A DNA stretch of 43,779 nt from JAXIPB01 sp045403155. GTDB lineage: Bacteria; Actinomycetota; Actinomycetes; Mycobacteriales; Micromonosporaceae. Positions 23,126-31,409 of this stretch are shown piece by piece (position 1 is the stretch's first letter; every line of letters starts with the position of its first letter). A program made the position numbers and the translations under genes. Location: contig JAXIPB010000082.1 in the NCBI GenBank assembly GCA_045403155.1, forward strand, positions 1-43,779. Direction: 5' to 3'. The notes beneath the pieces are model-generated. The model searched no databases. It was not told where the DNA came from and saw only the letters and a list, made by a program, of their open reading frames with translations.

Positions 23126-25093
23126 GTGATCCGGCGCTACGCACTCGCACCCGTACGATGCCTCGTCCTCGTTGGCCTCGCGGCCGCCGGGGCGATCGTC
23201 GCACTGGTCGCCGGCGTCGTGGTCGCGCTCGTCGTGACCTATCCGGCGGCGGTCGCCGCCACCAAAGCGATGGCGAGTCTCGGCCGCCGACTGGCCCGCG
23301 AATGGGGAGGTGTCGAGGTCGCGGAGGAGTACCTGCCCGGGCCGCCGGCGCCGCAGCCGCGCGCCGACGGCTGGTATGTCCACGACAACCTGCTCTTTCG
23401 ATCGCCTCGCGTGGCGGGGTTTCTGGCGAAGACGACGACCATCTCGAAAGACCCGGCCATCCTGCGTGACTGGTTGTGGCTGGCCCTCATGCCAATCACT
23501 GGCGGCGTCGCCGTCCTCGTGCCGCCCGGACTCGTCGCGGCAGGCGTGGCCATCGCGTCCGGCCGGGCCATCACCGCCGGCTGGGCGACCGCCCTCCCGG
23601 GATGGCTCGGCGCCCCGGCGGGACTGGTGCTTGTAGTCCTCGGTTTCGCCCTCGGGCCGGCGATGCTGCGCCTGCACGCGCTGTGGAGTCGGGAGCTGCT
23701 CCAGCCGGTGGCGAGGTCGTGGTGGCACACATCCGGTCTTGGACCCCGCGTGGGTCGGTCGTCGTACGCCACCTGGCATGGTGCCGGGCTGTCGGGTCTC
23801 GCGCTCGGCGCGTTCGGATTCTTCCTCTTCCAACTGCTGGCCGCCGTCGTGTCGTGGGGCGGTCTCTTCCCGTACGCGGCGACGTATAGCCGGCCGTATC
23901 TCCACCATTACCGCCGGCGGGCACGCGAGTGGACGGGCGTCGAGTTCCCGGCGCCGTACCGTCCGCTGCCCGAGCCGCCGGTGCGCGACCCTGATGGCAT
24001 GTACCGGGTGGGGCGCAGCCTGCATTCCGACCGGATGGCGGCAGCACGCTCGCAGCAGTACAACACAACCTTGCGCGACCCAGCGACCTGGCGCGATCTA
24101 CTGTGGACGGCGACTGGACCTCTGATCAGCCTCATCGGCCTGGTGCCCGCGATCCTGGTTGGCGTCGGCTTCTTCGGCCTGTTCTGGCAGCCACTATGGT
24201 GGGCGCCGTGGGCCGTTCCGATCGGTCTCGCCACCGGCGAGTGGGTCACGCCCTGGTACGTGTGGTACGCCGTGACCCACGCCGCACCCTCGCTGAGTTG
24301 GATACCGGGCTGGGTGAGCCCGTTCATTGGCCTCGCCTTGGCCGCCTTTGGGGTCCTGATCGCGCGGCCGCTGCTGCGCCTGCGGATAGCGTGGGACCGC
24401 CTGCTACTGGCGCCCACGGAGGCCGCCCGCCTCGCCCAGCGCGTCCGCCGCCTCACCGAAACGCGAACCGAGGCCGTCGACGCGCGGGCCGCCGAGCTCC
24501 GCCGCATCGAGCGCGACCTCCACGACGGCGCCCAGGCCCGGCTGGTGGCCCTGGGCATGAGCCTCGGGGCGATCGAGGAACTGATCGAGAGCGATCCGGA
24601 GGCGGCGCGGGCGCTCGTGACGCAGGCCCGCGCGAACTCGGCCACCGCGCTGAGCGAGTTGCGAGATCTGGTACGGGGCATACACCCGCCCGTGTTGGCA
24701 GAGCGTGGTCTCGGAGATGCGGTGCGCGCGGTCGCCCTGGACAGCCCCCTTCCAGTGGACGTGACCGTCGCGATGGACGGCCGGCTCGACGCGCCGGTGG
24801 AGGCGGCGGCCTACTTCTCGGTCAGCGAGGCGTTGGCGAACGCGATCCGCCACTCCGGCGCTCGGCGGGTCGGCATCGACATTCGCCATTCTGATGGCGT
24901 GCTGCGGATGACGGTGACCGACGACGGCCAGGGCGGTGCCGATCCGGCGCGGGGCGGTGGCCTGCGCGGAGTTCAGCGCCGGCTCGGTACATTCGACGGT
25001 GCGCTCGCCGTGCAGAGTCCGCTTGGTGGCCCGACCGTGATAGCGATGGAGGTTCCGTGCGCGTTGTCCTCGCCGAGGACCTCTACCTCCTGA
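23126..25093 (+). CDS. Sensor histidine kinase with duplicated membrane sensor domain
   Basis: A 655-residue NarL-type kinase. Two copies of a membrane sensor module can be seen. The first contains PAPQPRADGWYVHDNLLF and DPAILRDWLWLALMPITG; the second contains PEPPVRDPDGMYRVGRSLH and DPATWRDLLWTATGPLI. Each is followed by paired hydrophobic segments. Then come a short coiled coil, the HisKA_3 phosphoacceptor in ELRRIERDLHDGAQARL, and a HATPase domain (SEALANAIRHSGA, DDGQG, RGGGLRGVQRRL). The GTG start has AGGAGG. The 3' end overlaps the response-regulator gene by 37 bases. The signal is probably a membrane-active compound; that is inference from the divergent exporter. Confidence 0.9.
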   Translation: MIRRYALAPVRCLVLVGLAAAGAIVALVAGVVVALVVTYPAAVAATKAMASLGRRLAREWGGVEVAEEYLPGPPAPQPRADGWYVHDNLLFRSPRVAGFLAKTTTISKDPAILRDWLWLALMPITGGVAVLVPPGLVAAGVAIASGRAITAGWATALPGWLGAPAGLVLVVLGFALGPAMLRLHALWSRELLQPVARSWWHTSGLGPRVGRSSYATWHGAGLSGLALGAFGFFLFQLLAAVVSWGGLFPYAATYSRPYLHHYRRRAREWTGVEFPAPYRPLPEPPVRDPDGMYRVGRSLHSDRMAAARSQQYNTTLRDPATWRDLLWTATGPLISLIGLVPAILVGVGFFGLFWQPLWWAPWAVPIGLATGEWVTPWYVWYAVTHAAPSLSWIPGWVSPFIGLALAAFGVLIARPLLRLRIAWDRLLLAPTEAARLAQRVRRLTETRTEAVDARAAELRRIERDLHDGAQARLVALGMSLGAIEELIESDPEAARALVTQARANSATALSELRDLVRGIHPPVLAERGLGDAVRAVALDSPLPVDVTVAMDGRLDAPVEAAAYFSVSEALANAIRHSGARRVGIDIRHSDGVLRMTVTDDGQGGADPARGGGLRGVQRRLGTFDGALAVQSPLGGPTVIAMEVPCALSSPRTSTS

Positions 25094-25710
25094 GGGACGG
25101 TCTGATCCGGCTGCTCGAGGCGCACGGCTTCGAGATTGTCGCCGCTGTGGAGAGCGGACCCGAGCTCCGGCAGGCGCTGGTCGAGCTCAGGCCGGACGTG
25201 TCCGTTGTGGACGTCCGCCTTCCGCCGACATTCACCGACGAGGGCCTGCGGGCCGCCCTGTTCGCCCGGCGTGAGATCCCCGGGCTCCCGGTGCTCGTAC
25301 TCTCCCAGCACGTCGAGCAGCTCTATGCCCGCGAACTGCTCGCCGACGGTGCGGGCGCGGTCGGCTACCTCCTGAAGGACCGGGTGCTCGGGGCGGACCA
25401 GTTCATTGACGCGGTACGGCGTGTCGCGGCCGGGGGGACGGCGATGGACCCGGAGGTCATCGCGAAGCTGCTGAGCACGAAGGCGGTCAACGAGCCATTC
25501 GGGCGCCTGACCCCCCGCGAGCGGGAGGTGCTCGAACTTATGGCGCAGGGACGGTCGAATGCGGCGATCGGACAGCGGCTGTTCCTCAGTGAGAGCGCCG
25601 TCGGAAAGCACACGGCGAGTATCTTCACCAAGCTCGACCTGATTCCGTCCGATGACGACAACCGGCGCGTACTCGCCGTGCTCGCCTATCTCAACCGAGC
25701 GGAGGAGTGA
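25057..25710 (+). CDS. LuxR-type (NarL) response regulator
   Basis: A 217-residue response regulator. The receiver domain starts RVVLAEDLYLLRDGL with the acidic pair; the phosphorylated Asp is in VSVVDVRLPP and the conserved Lys in GYLLKDRV. The LuxR helix-turn-helix occupies the C-terminal 65 residues (LTPREREVLELMAQGRSNAAIGQRLFLSESAVGKHTASIF). It starts at a GTG inside the kinase gene, showing tight coupling. The pair probably regulates the divergent ABC exporter. Confidence 0.92.
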   Translation: MRVVLAEDLYLLRDGLIRLLEAHGFEIVAAVESGPELRQALVELRPDVSVVDVRLPPTFTDEGLRAALFARREIPGLPVLVLSQHVEQLYARELLADGAGAVGYLLKDRVLGADQFIDAVRRVAAGGTAMDPEVIAKLLSTKAVNEPFGRLTPREREVLELMAQGRSNAAIGQRLFLSESAVGKHTASIFTKLDLIPSDDDNRRVLAVLAYLNRAEE

Positions 25711-25712
25711 GC

Positions 25713-26843
25713 ATGAGTTCTGTGTCTATCCTGGACGCTCCGTTCCCCCGGGTGGTCTTCGGCGTGGGCTCCGTCTCGACGGTCGCGGACGAGGTTGGGC
25801 GCCTGGGTGCGCGGGCGGTGCTGCTCATCGTTGATTCGAGCGCGCTCCCGACCGGCGACGAGATCGCCTCGGCGCTGGGCGACGCCATGGCTTCTCGGAT
25901 CGATGGCGTCGTGATGCATGTGCCGGTGGACGTGGCGTCGTCCGCCGTCGCCCAGGCCCGCGATGCCGGCGTTGATCTCCTACTCAGCGTCGGCGGTGGG
26001 TCAGCCACCGGCCTGGCGAAGGCGGTGGCGCTCGAGACCGGGCTGCCGATCCTGGCGGTACCCACGACGTACGCCGGCAGCGAGATGACGCCGATATGGG
26101 GGCTGACCGAGAGGTCGAGCAAGCGTACTGGCCGGGATCCGCGGGTGCGTCCGCGGGTGGTGGTCTACGACCCGGCGTTGACGGTGTCGCTGCCGCCCGG
26201 TCTGTCCGCGGCCAGTGGCCTGAACTCGATGGCCCATCTGATGTCGGGCCTGTTCACGGCGGAGGTGCCGCCGGGCGCGGCGCCTGTCGTCGCGGCGCTC
26301 GCGGAGGAGGGAGTGCGGGTCCTCGCCAGCGCGCTGCCCCGAGTCGTCGCATCGCCGGGGGATCTGTCCGCGCGCTCCGATGCCCTCTACGGAGCCTGGC
26401 TCGCCGGCTGGACCCTCGGGGCGGGGGCGACGGGAGTGCATCACCGGGTGTGCCATGTGCTCGGAGGCGCCTACAACCTCCCGCACGCGGAGACCCATGC
26501 GGCGCTGCTTCCGTACAGCACCGCGTTCCTGGCACCGTATGCGCCGGCCGGGGCGGAGCGGGCGGCGCGGGCCCTCGGCGGCCCGAGCGGGGCGGAGGGC
26601 TCGGGCGGTCTCGGCGGCCCGGGGACCCCGGGCGGTCTCGGCGGCCCGGGCGGTGCGCTCTACGACCTGGCGCGATCCATCGGAGCGCCGACGTCGTTGG
26701 CTGATATCGGATTCGAGCCGGGACAGATCGATGTGGTGGCCCAACAGGTCGCCGCGGCGCCCCCTCCAAGCCCTCGCCCCATCGACGTGGACGCCATCCG
26801 TACGCTCCTGATCGCCGCATGCGATGGCAGCCGCCCGTCCTAG
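25713..26843 (+). CDS. Iron-type alcohol dehydrogenase, maleylacetate-reductase-like, with a Gly-rich insert
   Basis: A 376-residue group III (iron-dependent type) dehydrogenase. VVFGVGSVSTVADEV opens the fold, SVGGGSATGLAKAVAL binds the nucleotide, and PTTYAGSEMTPIWGLTE is the maleylacetate reductase signature. HHRVCHVLGGAYNLPHAETHAALLPY carries the metal-site histidines. Maleylacetate reductases turn maleylacetate into 3-oxoadipate in aromatic-ring catabolism. No ring-cleavage gene is nearby, so the role is open. An insert of about 25 residues made of Gly-Gly-Pro-Gly-like units (DNA 26574-26657, built from a 27-bp repeat) sits between the two halves of the helical domain. The ATG at 25713 behind GGAG is preferred to the GTG at 25707. 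Confidence 0.82.
   Translation: MSSVSILDAPFPRVVFGVGSVSTVADEVGRLGARAVLLIVDSSALPTGDEIASALGDAMASRIDGVVMHVPVDVASSAVAQARDAGVDLLLSVGGGSATGLAKAVALETGLPILAVPTTYAGSEMTPIWGLTERSSKRTGRDPRVRPRVVVYDPALTVSLPPGLSAASGLNSMAHLMSGLFTAEVPPGAAPVVAALAEEGVRVLASALPRVVASPGDLSARSDALYGAWLAGWTLGAGATGVHHRVCHVLGGAYNLPHAETHAALLPYSTAFLAPYAPAGAERAARALGGPSGAEGSGGLGGPGTPGGLGGPGGALYDLARSIGAPTSLADIGFEPGQIDVVAQQVAAAPPPSPRPIDVDAIRTLLIAACDGSRPS
26574..26657 (+). repeat. Tandem repeat encoding a Gly/Pro-rich insert
   Basis: GGCGGTCTCGGCGGCCCGGG occurs twice with a period of 27 bases (nine codons), with partial copies on both sides. In the protein it gives GGLGGPG units inside an otherwise ordinary dehydrogenase, and the protein is about that much longer than family members. 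Confidence 0.7.
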
Positions 26844-26870
26844 CAGACCACCCGGAGTGGGGCCATCGTT

Positions 26871-26929
26871 CAGCTGATCACTGTGAAACGTTGCCGCCCC
26901 GCATGCAACGGAACCCAATGATCAGACGC
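26871..26929. repeat. Family C palindromic repeat, left copy
   Basis: TGATCACTGTG at the left and CCAATGATCA at the right enclose an inner stem CGTTGC/GCAACG. Most of the 59 bases match the copy at 27956-28014 in the same orientation and register, including CGCCCC in the middle. It overlaps the stop codon of the AbiEi-DUF559 gene. Confidence 0.65.
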
Positions 26930-27920
26930 TCTTGATCGAAGTGATCACGCAGTTTGGTCCGCAGGGTCGTGGGAAGCCAGGCCAACCGTTTCGGCGCAGT
27001 TGCCGGGCGATCTCCGCCGCCATCCCGCATGGTCGCCCCGACACATCCTCCGGTCCGTAGCGGAGCGTCTCGAGTCCGTCGGCCAATCCGGCGTTGTCCC
27101 TGCGCCTATCCCGGCCGACCGCGTCTTCTGGGTGCGCACTCGGTCCGTCAAGCTCGACGATCGTGCGGTAATCCCGGTAGAGCACATCGTCGTACCAACG
27201 CCCGCCGCGACGAATCCGGATCGCCTGCCGCTTCCCGGTTGGCAGGCCGTGCCGGCGTTCGACGTTCCGCCGGTAATGAATCTCCACCATGGAGTGACAC
27301 CCACTGCCGACATCATCGAGCGCCGCAAGCAGATCGGCCCGCCACCGCAGCTTGGCCCGCGCAGCAAATGCGCTCCTGAGCCGCTCCGTTGTGGTCAACC
27401 GTCGCGCGCAGGCGCGAACCACCCAACCGACGGCCTGGCCGGCATCGCAGGCCGACTGGGTCAGGTCGACCACAGTCTCCTCGATGCGCGTCTGCGGGGG
27501 AAGGCGCGTCGGATGCCTGGCGGATCGGGCGCGCACGGAGAGGTGACGATGGACCCCGGCGGGGGCCCTGGGGGCCCGGTCGGCCGGCACCGTCACGTGA
27601 ATGTCGTCTGCCGGTGCATCGATCAGGCCAGACAACTCCGCCGCCGTCTGATGGCTGAGTACCGCGTCGCGGCCCGACGCGAGGAGCGCGGCCCACAGCA
27701 GGGCGGGCCGGGTCAGCGGGCCGGTGAACGTGGCGTATACACCGGCGTGCACCGCGCGCCACCGACCGGACTTCAGCCGGGCGCGGACTGCACCAGGTGT
27801 CAGACCCGCCGAGAGCGCCTGCTTTCTGGTGACGACGCCATGCTGGCGCTCGAGGACCTCATCCCACACGGATGCAATGCTGACCAAGGCGGCTACCGCT
27901 GTCATCGCGCGATCGCGCAT
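26922..27920 (-). CDS. AbiEi-type winged helix fused to a DUF559 nuclease-like domain
   Basis: A 332-residue protein. Its N-terminal 60 residues resemble the AbiEi antitoxin winged helix (GVVTRKQALSAGLTPGAVRARL, then GRWRAVHAGVYATFTG). The C-terminal third is DUF559, related to the Vsr-like PD-(D/E)XK nucleases, with YDDVLYRDYRTIVELDG and DRRRDNAGLADGLETLRY carrying the conserved acidic and basic positions. Such proteins are frequent and multicopy in actinobacteria but poorly characterised; no toxin partner is adjacent. The gene is bracketed by two family C repeats, and its last codons lie within the left one. The ATG at 27920 follows CGGAG; a second ATG lies five codons in. Confidence 0.8.
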   Translation of the reverse strand: MRDRAMTAVAALVSIASVWDEVLERQHGVVTRKQALSAGLTPGAVRARLKSGRWRAVHAGVYATFTGPLTRPALLWAALLASGRDAVLSHQTAAELSGLIDAPADDIHVTVPADRAPRAPAGVHRHLSVRARSARHPTRLPPQTRIEETVVDLTQSACDAGQAVGWVVRACARRLTTTERLRSAFAARAKLRWRADLLAALDDVGSGCHSMVEIHYRRNVERRHGLPTGKRQAIRIRRGGRWYDDVLYRDYRTIVELDGPSAHPEDAVGRDRRRDNAGLADGLETLRYGPEDVSGRPCGMAAEIARQLRRNGWPGFPRPCGPNCVITSIKSV

Positions 27921-27934
27921 CTGTGGATAAACTC

Positions 27935-28036
27935 CGTGATCACTTTGTCCCGTTGCACCTGATCACAGTGAACCGTGGTCGCCCCGGGGGCACCGGAACC
28001 CAGTGATCAGATGCAACGGTCCGCAGTGATCATGCG
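27935..28036. repeat. Family C palindromic repeat, right copy (long form)
   Basis: An imperfect palindrome of about 100 bases. CCGTTGCACCTGATCAC (27950-27966) pairs with GTGATCAGATGCAACGG (28003-28019) with one mismatch, and outer TGATCACT / AGTGATCA segments extend the arms to about 34 bases. The inner 59 bases (27956-28014) are the direct counterpart of the left copy. It separates the AbiEi-DUF559 gene from uraD. Confidence 0.7.
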
Positions 28037-28056
28037 GCGTGGCTTAGGATCCGAGA

Positions 28057-28584
28057 ATGATCAGCGTTGATCCCGCGCTGGCCGAGTTCAATGCGCTCCC
28101 CGCAGACGGGGCCGAGCGTGAACTGCGGGCCTGCTGCGCCTCGCGGGCATGGACGGCGGCCGTCGCGGCGGGTCGTCCGTACGCCGACCGGGATTCCCTC
28201 GTGGCCATGTCGGAGGAGGCGCTCACCGCGCTCGACTGGGCGGGTATCAGAGAGGCCCTGGACGCCCACCCGCGCATTGGCGAGCGGGTCGGTGGCGCCG
28301 GCCGGGAGGAATCCTGGTCACGCAGCGAGCAGTCCGGGATGGACACCGCCACCGATGGGGTCAAGGCCGCTCTGGTCGAGGCGAATCGCGCCTACGAGGA
28401 TCGCTTCGGCCATGTGTTTCTCATCTTCGCTACGGGGCGCACCGATACCGACATGCTGGCCGCCGCCCGCGAGCGGCTCGGCAACTCCGAGGAGGAGGAG
28501 CGAGAGGTGGTACGCGGTGAGCTGGGTCGCATCGTGACGCTCCGCCTCACCAAGCTCCTCGACTCAAGATCCTCACGATCATGA
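28057..28584 (+). CDS. uraD: OHCU decarboxylase
   Basis: A 175-residue 2-oxo-4-hydroxy-4-carboxy-5-ureidoimidazoline decarboxylase, the last step in turning urate into S-allantoin. The helical fold is marked by LRACCASRAWTAAVAAGRPYADRDSLVA, the active-site stretch DAHPRIGER with its conserved His, SRSEQSGM, and ANRAYEDRFGHVFLIFATG with the catalytic Glu region. The final residues (LLDSRSSRS) and the stop are encoded by the left arm of a family B repeat, so the natural C-terminus may have been altered slightly. First gene of the purine-catabolism operon. Confidence 0.92.
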   Translation: MISVDPALAEFNALPADGAERELRACCASRAWTAAVAAGRPYADRDSLVAMSEEALTALDWAGIREALDAHPRIGERVGGAGREESWSRSEQSGMDTATDGVKAALVEANRAYEDRFGHVFLIFATGRTDTDMLAAARERLGNSEEEEREVVRGELGRIVTLRLTKLLDSRSSRS

Positions 28585-28643
28585 CCTCACTGTCGCCCAA
28601 CCGCGCCGATCATGACCTGCGGATCATGATCGCGGGGATCTTG
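28565..28643. repeat. Dispersed palindrome, family B, copy 2
   Basis: CAAGATCCTCACGATCATGA (28565-28584) and TCATGATCGCGGGGATCTTG (28624-28643) pair over 20 bases with three mismatches; a further GATCATGACC lies between. It sits inside the operon, between uraD and uraH, and includes the uraD stop. It could act as an intra-operon processing or stabilising hairpin. Confidence 0.65.
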
Positions 28644-28657
28644 AAGGAGGTGAGGGC

Positions 28658-28975
28658 GTGAGTCTGTCGACACATGTGCTCGACACCGCGCTCGGTGAGC
28701 CCGCTCCCGGCGTACCGGTGCGCCTGGAGTGGCAGCACGACGACGGCTGGATAGAGATCGCGGCCGGGGCGACGGACGCGGATGGGCGGCTGCGGGACTG
28801 GGTGCCGTCCGACCGGTGGCATGCTGGAACGTACCGCCTGGTCTTCGACACCGCCGCGCGCTCGGCGTTCTTCCCGGAGATCTCGGTGCTCTTCTTCGTC
28901 GCTGAGCCGTCGCGGCACCATCACGTGCCGCTGCTGTTGAGCCCGTACGGCTACACGACCTACCGGGGGAGCTGA
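28658..28975 (+). CDS. uraH: 5-hydroxyisourate hydrolase
   Basis: A 105-residue transthyretin-like enzyme that hydrolyses 5-hydroxyisourate to OHCU. LSTHVLDTALGEPAPGVPV is the N-terminal signature with the catalytic His, FFPEISVLFF is in the core, and the protein ends in the diagnostic YTTYRGS. The GTG start is behind GGAGG. It acts between urate oxidase and UraD. Confidence 0.95.
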   Translation: MSLSTHVLDTALGEPAPGVPVRLEWQHDDGWIEIAAGATDADGRLRDWVPSDRWHAGTYRLVFDTAARSAFFPEISVLFFVAEPSRHHHVPLLLSPYGYTTYRGS

Positions 28976-28976
28976 C

Positions 28977-29843
28977 ATGGCGATCAGACTTGGTGCCAAT
29001 CAGTACGGCAAGGCCGAGGTGCGCGTGGTCCGGGTGCGCCGGGACGGGGAGCGGCACGATCTGGCCGACCTCAACGTGAGCGTCGCGCTCGGCGGCGACC
29101 TGGCGGCCACGCACGAGACCGGCGACAACGCCAACGTGCTGCCGACGGACACCCAGAAGAACACCGTCTACGCGTTCGCCCGCGAGTTCGGCGTCGACCA
29201 GATCGAGGAGTTCGGGCTGCGCCTGGCCCGACACTTCGTGGACAGCCAGCCGACGATCGCCCGGGCCAGGGTGTCCATTGAGGAGTATGGCTGGCGCCGC
29301 CTCGGGCCCCACTCGTTCGCTCGCACAGGCGAGGGCACCCGCACCGCCGCCATCACCTATGACGGGGAGATGGCCTGGGTGGTGTCGGGCGTGACCGACG
29401 TCGTGCTGCTCAACTCGACCGACTCCGAATTCCACGGGTTCATCCACGACCGCTACACATCACTGGAGGATGCTCGCGACCGGATACTGGCCACAGCCGT
29501 GACCGCGTCCTGGCGTCACGACACGGCCGAGGGAGACTGGGCCACGTCCTACTCGGAGTCACGCGACGCCCTGGTGGGCGCGTTCGTGCGGACGTACAGC
29601 CTGTCCCTGCAACAGACCCTCTACGCGATGGGGCGGGCGGTGCTCGACGGCCGGCCTGAGGTCGCCGAGGTACGGCTGTCGCTGCCCAACAAGCACCACT
29701 TCCTCGTGGACCTCGCCCCCTTCGGACTCGAGAACCCGGGTGAGGTGTACTTCGCGGCCGACCGCCCGTATGGCCTCATCGAAGGCACGGTCCTCCGCGA
29801 CGATGCGCCGCCGGCCGGGTTGGCCTGGTCTATGTCGGAGTAG
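28977..29843 (+). CDS. uox: Urate oxidase
   Basis: A 288-residue cofactor-free urate oxidase (uricase) that turns urate and oxygen into 5-hydroxyisourate and hydrogen peroxide. The two T-fold halves are recognisable. LGANQYGKAEVRVVRV starts the first, THETGDNANVLPTDTQKNTVYAFARE contains the catalytic Thr and the conserved QKNTVY, LPNKHHFLVDL lies in the second half, and FAADRPYGLIEGTV is near the end. The gene begins one base after uraH stops, clearly the same operon. Confidence 0.95.
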   Translation: MAIRLGANQYGKAEVRVVRVRRDGERHDLADLNVSVALGGDLAATHETGDNANVLPTDTQKNTVYAFAREFGVDQIEEFGLRLARHFVDSQPTIARARVSIEEYGWRRLGPHSFARTGEGTRTAAITYDGEMAWVVSGVTDVVLLNSTDSEFHGFIHDRYTSLEDARDRILATAVTASWRHDTAEGDWATSYSESRDALVGAFVRTYSLSLQQTLYAMGRAVLDGRPEVAEVRLSLPNKHHFLVDLAPFGLENPGEVYFAADRPYGLIEGTVLRDDAPPAGLAWSMSE

Positions 29844-29867
29844 CCCGACCCGGTAGCGTCTGAAGGC

Positions 29868-31409
29868 ATGAGTTCCTGGATCACGAAGCTCGACGTCTTC
29901 AGCCCAGAGGCGCGCTCGTTCATCGAGGACCTGAACCGGCGCTTCCGGCCGCGACGCAACGAGCTATTGGCGCGGCGCTCCGAACGTCGCGAGGAGATCG
30001 CCCGCACCGGCCGTCTCGATTTCCTGCCGGAGACCCAAGAGATTCGTACGTCCGAGTGGCAGGTGCCGCCCCCGGCTCGAGGGCTCGTGGACCGTCGAGT
30101 GGAGATCACCGGGCCCACCGAGCGCAAGATGGCGATCAACGCACTTAACTCCGGCGCGAAGGTCTGGCTGGCCGACCTCGAGGACGCCAACACGCCCCAC
30201 TGGACGAACGTGGTCGAGGGGCAGGAGAACCTGTACGACGCGGTGCGCCGGCGAATCACCTACGACTCACCGGACGGGCGCCACTACGCCCTGAACGACG
30301 GTCCACTCCCGACGATCGTCATGCGCCCCCGAGGCTGGCACCTGCCCGAACGTCACGTGCTCGTCGATGGCGAGCCGGCCGTCGCCGCCCTCGTGGACGC
30401 CGGTCTCTACCTGTTCCACAACGCCAGCGAGCTCCTCGTGCGCAGGTCCGGGCCATACCTGTATCTGCCCAAGATGGAGTCGCACCTCGAGGCGCGCCTG
30501 TGGAACGATGTCCTCCGCCACATCGAGGATGTCCTGGACATCGTTCGCGGTACGATCCGGGCCACCGTGCTCATCGAGACGATCCCGGCCGCCTTCGAGA
30601 TGGACGAGATTCTGTGGGAGCTGCGGCCGCACGCGGCCGGCCTCAACGCCGGCCGCTGGGATTACCTGTTCAGCATCATCAAGAACTTCCGCGATGCCGG
30701 TCCCGAATTCGTGCTGCCCGACCGCGGGGCGGTCACCATGACGGCGCCGTTCATGCGGGCGTACACCGAGCTTCTCGTCGCCACCTGCCACCGCCGGGGG
30801 GCGATGGCCATGGGCGGAATGGCGGCGTTCATCCCCAGCCGGCGCGACCCGGAGGTGAACGCGGTGGCGCTGGCCAAGGTCCGCGAGGACAAGGAGCGCG
30901 AGGCGCGGGACGGTTTCGACGGTTCCTGGGTGGCCCACCCGGACCTGGTGCCGATCTGCCAGGAGGTCTTCGACCGGGTGCTCGGTGACAAGCCCAATCA
31001 GCTCGACCAGCAGCGCGCGGACATCACCGTGACCGCGGCGAGGCTGCTGGACGTGGCGGCGACGCCGGGCGCCGTCACCGAGGCGGGTGTACGGAGCAAC
31101 GTGTCGGTCGCGGTGCGATACCTCGCCTCCTGGCTGAGTGGGAACGGTGCCGCCGCGATCGACAACCTGATGGAGGACGCCGCCACCGCCGAGATCTCGA
31201 GATCCCAGATCTGGCAGTGGATCCGGAACGGGACCACATTGGACTCCGGCGAGACGGTCACCGCCGACCTGGTGCGACGGATCCTCGACGAGGAGATGGC
31301 CAAGCTCGGCCCCGAGTACGGGCAGGCCCGCGCCCTCTTTGAGCGGGTGGCCCTGTCTGATGAGTTCGAGGATTTCCTCACCCAGCCGGCGTACGAGCTG
31401 ATCGACTGA
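29868..31409 (+). CDS. aceB: Malate synthase A
   Basis: A 513-residue malate synthase, which condenses glyoxylate with acetyl-CoA. It shows KVWLADLEDANTPHW, VMRPRGWHLPE, the barrel segments YLPKMESHLEARLWND and TIRATVLIETIPAAFEMDEIL, then GRWDYLFSIIKNFR with the catalytic region, and a C-terminal lid (QIWQWIRNGTTLDSGE). Within a purine-degradation operon it disposes of the glyoxylate released from ureidoglycolate. Its stop overlaps the next ATG by one base. Confidence 0.95.
   Translation: MSSWITKLDVFSPEARSFIEDLNRRFRPRRNELLARRSERREEIARTGRLDFLPETQEIRTSEWQVPPPARGLVDRRVEITGPTERKMAINALNSGAKVWLADLEDANTPHWTNVVEGQENLYDAVRRRITYDSPDGRHYALNDGPLPTIVMRPRGWHLPERHVLVDGEPAVAALVDAGLYLFHNASELLVRRSGPYLYLPKMESHLEARLWNDVLRHIEDVLDIVRGTIRATVLIETIPAAFEMDEILWELRPHAAGLNAGRWDYLFSIIKNFRDAGPEFVLPDRGAVTMTAPFMRAYTELLVATCHRRGAMAMGGMAAFIPSRRDPEVNAVALAKVREDKEREARDGFDGSWVAHPDLVPICQEVFDRVLGDKPNQLDQQRADITVTAARLLDVAATPGAVTEAGVRSNVSVAVRYLASWLSGNGAAAIDNLMEDAATAEISRSQIWQWIRNGTTLDSGETVTADLVRRILDEEMAKLGPEYGQARALFERVALSDEFEDFLTQPAYELID

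Noticed and set aside
26574..26657. CRISPR-like repeat
   Set aside because: Units are contiguous, in frame and coding, with no variable spacers.
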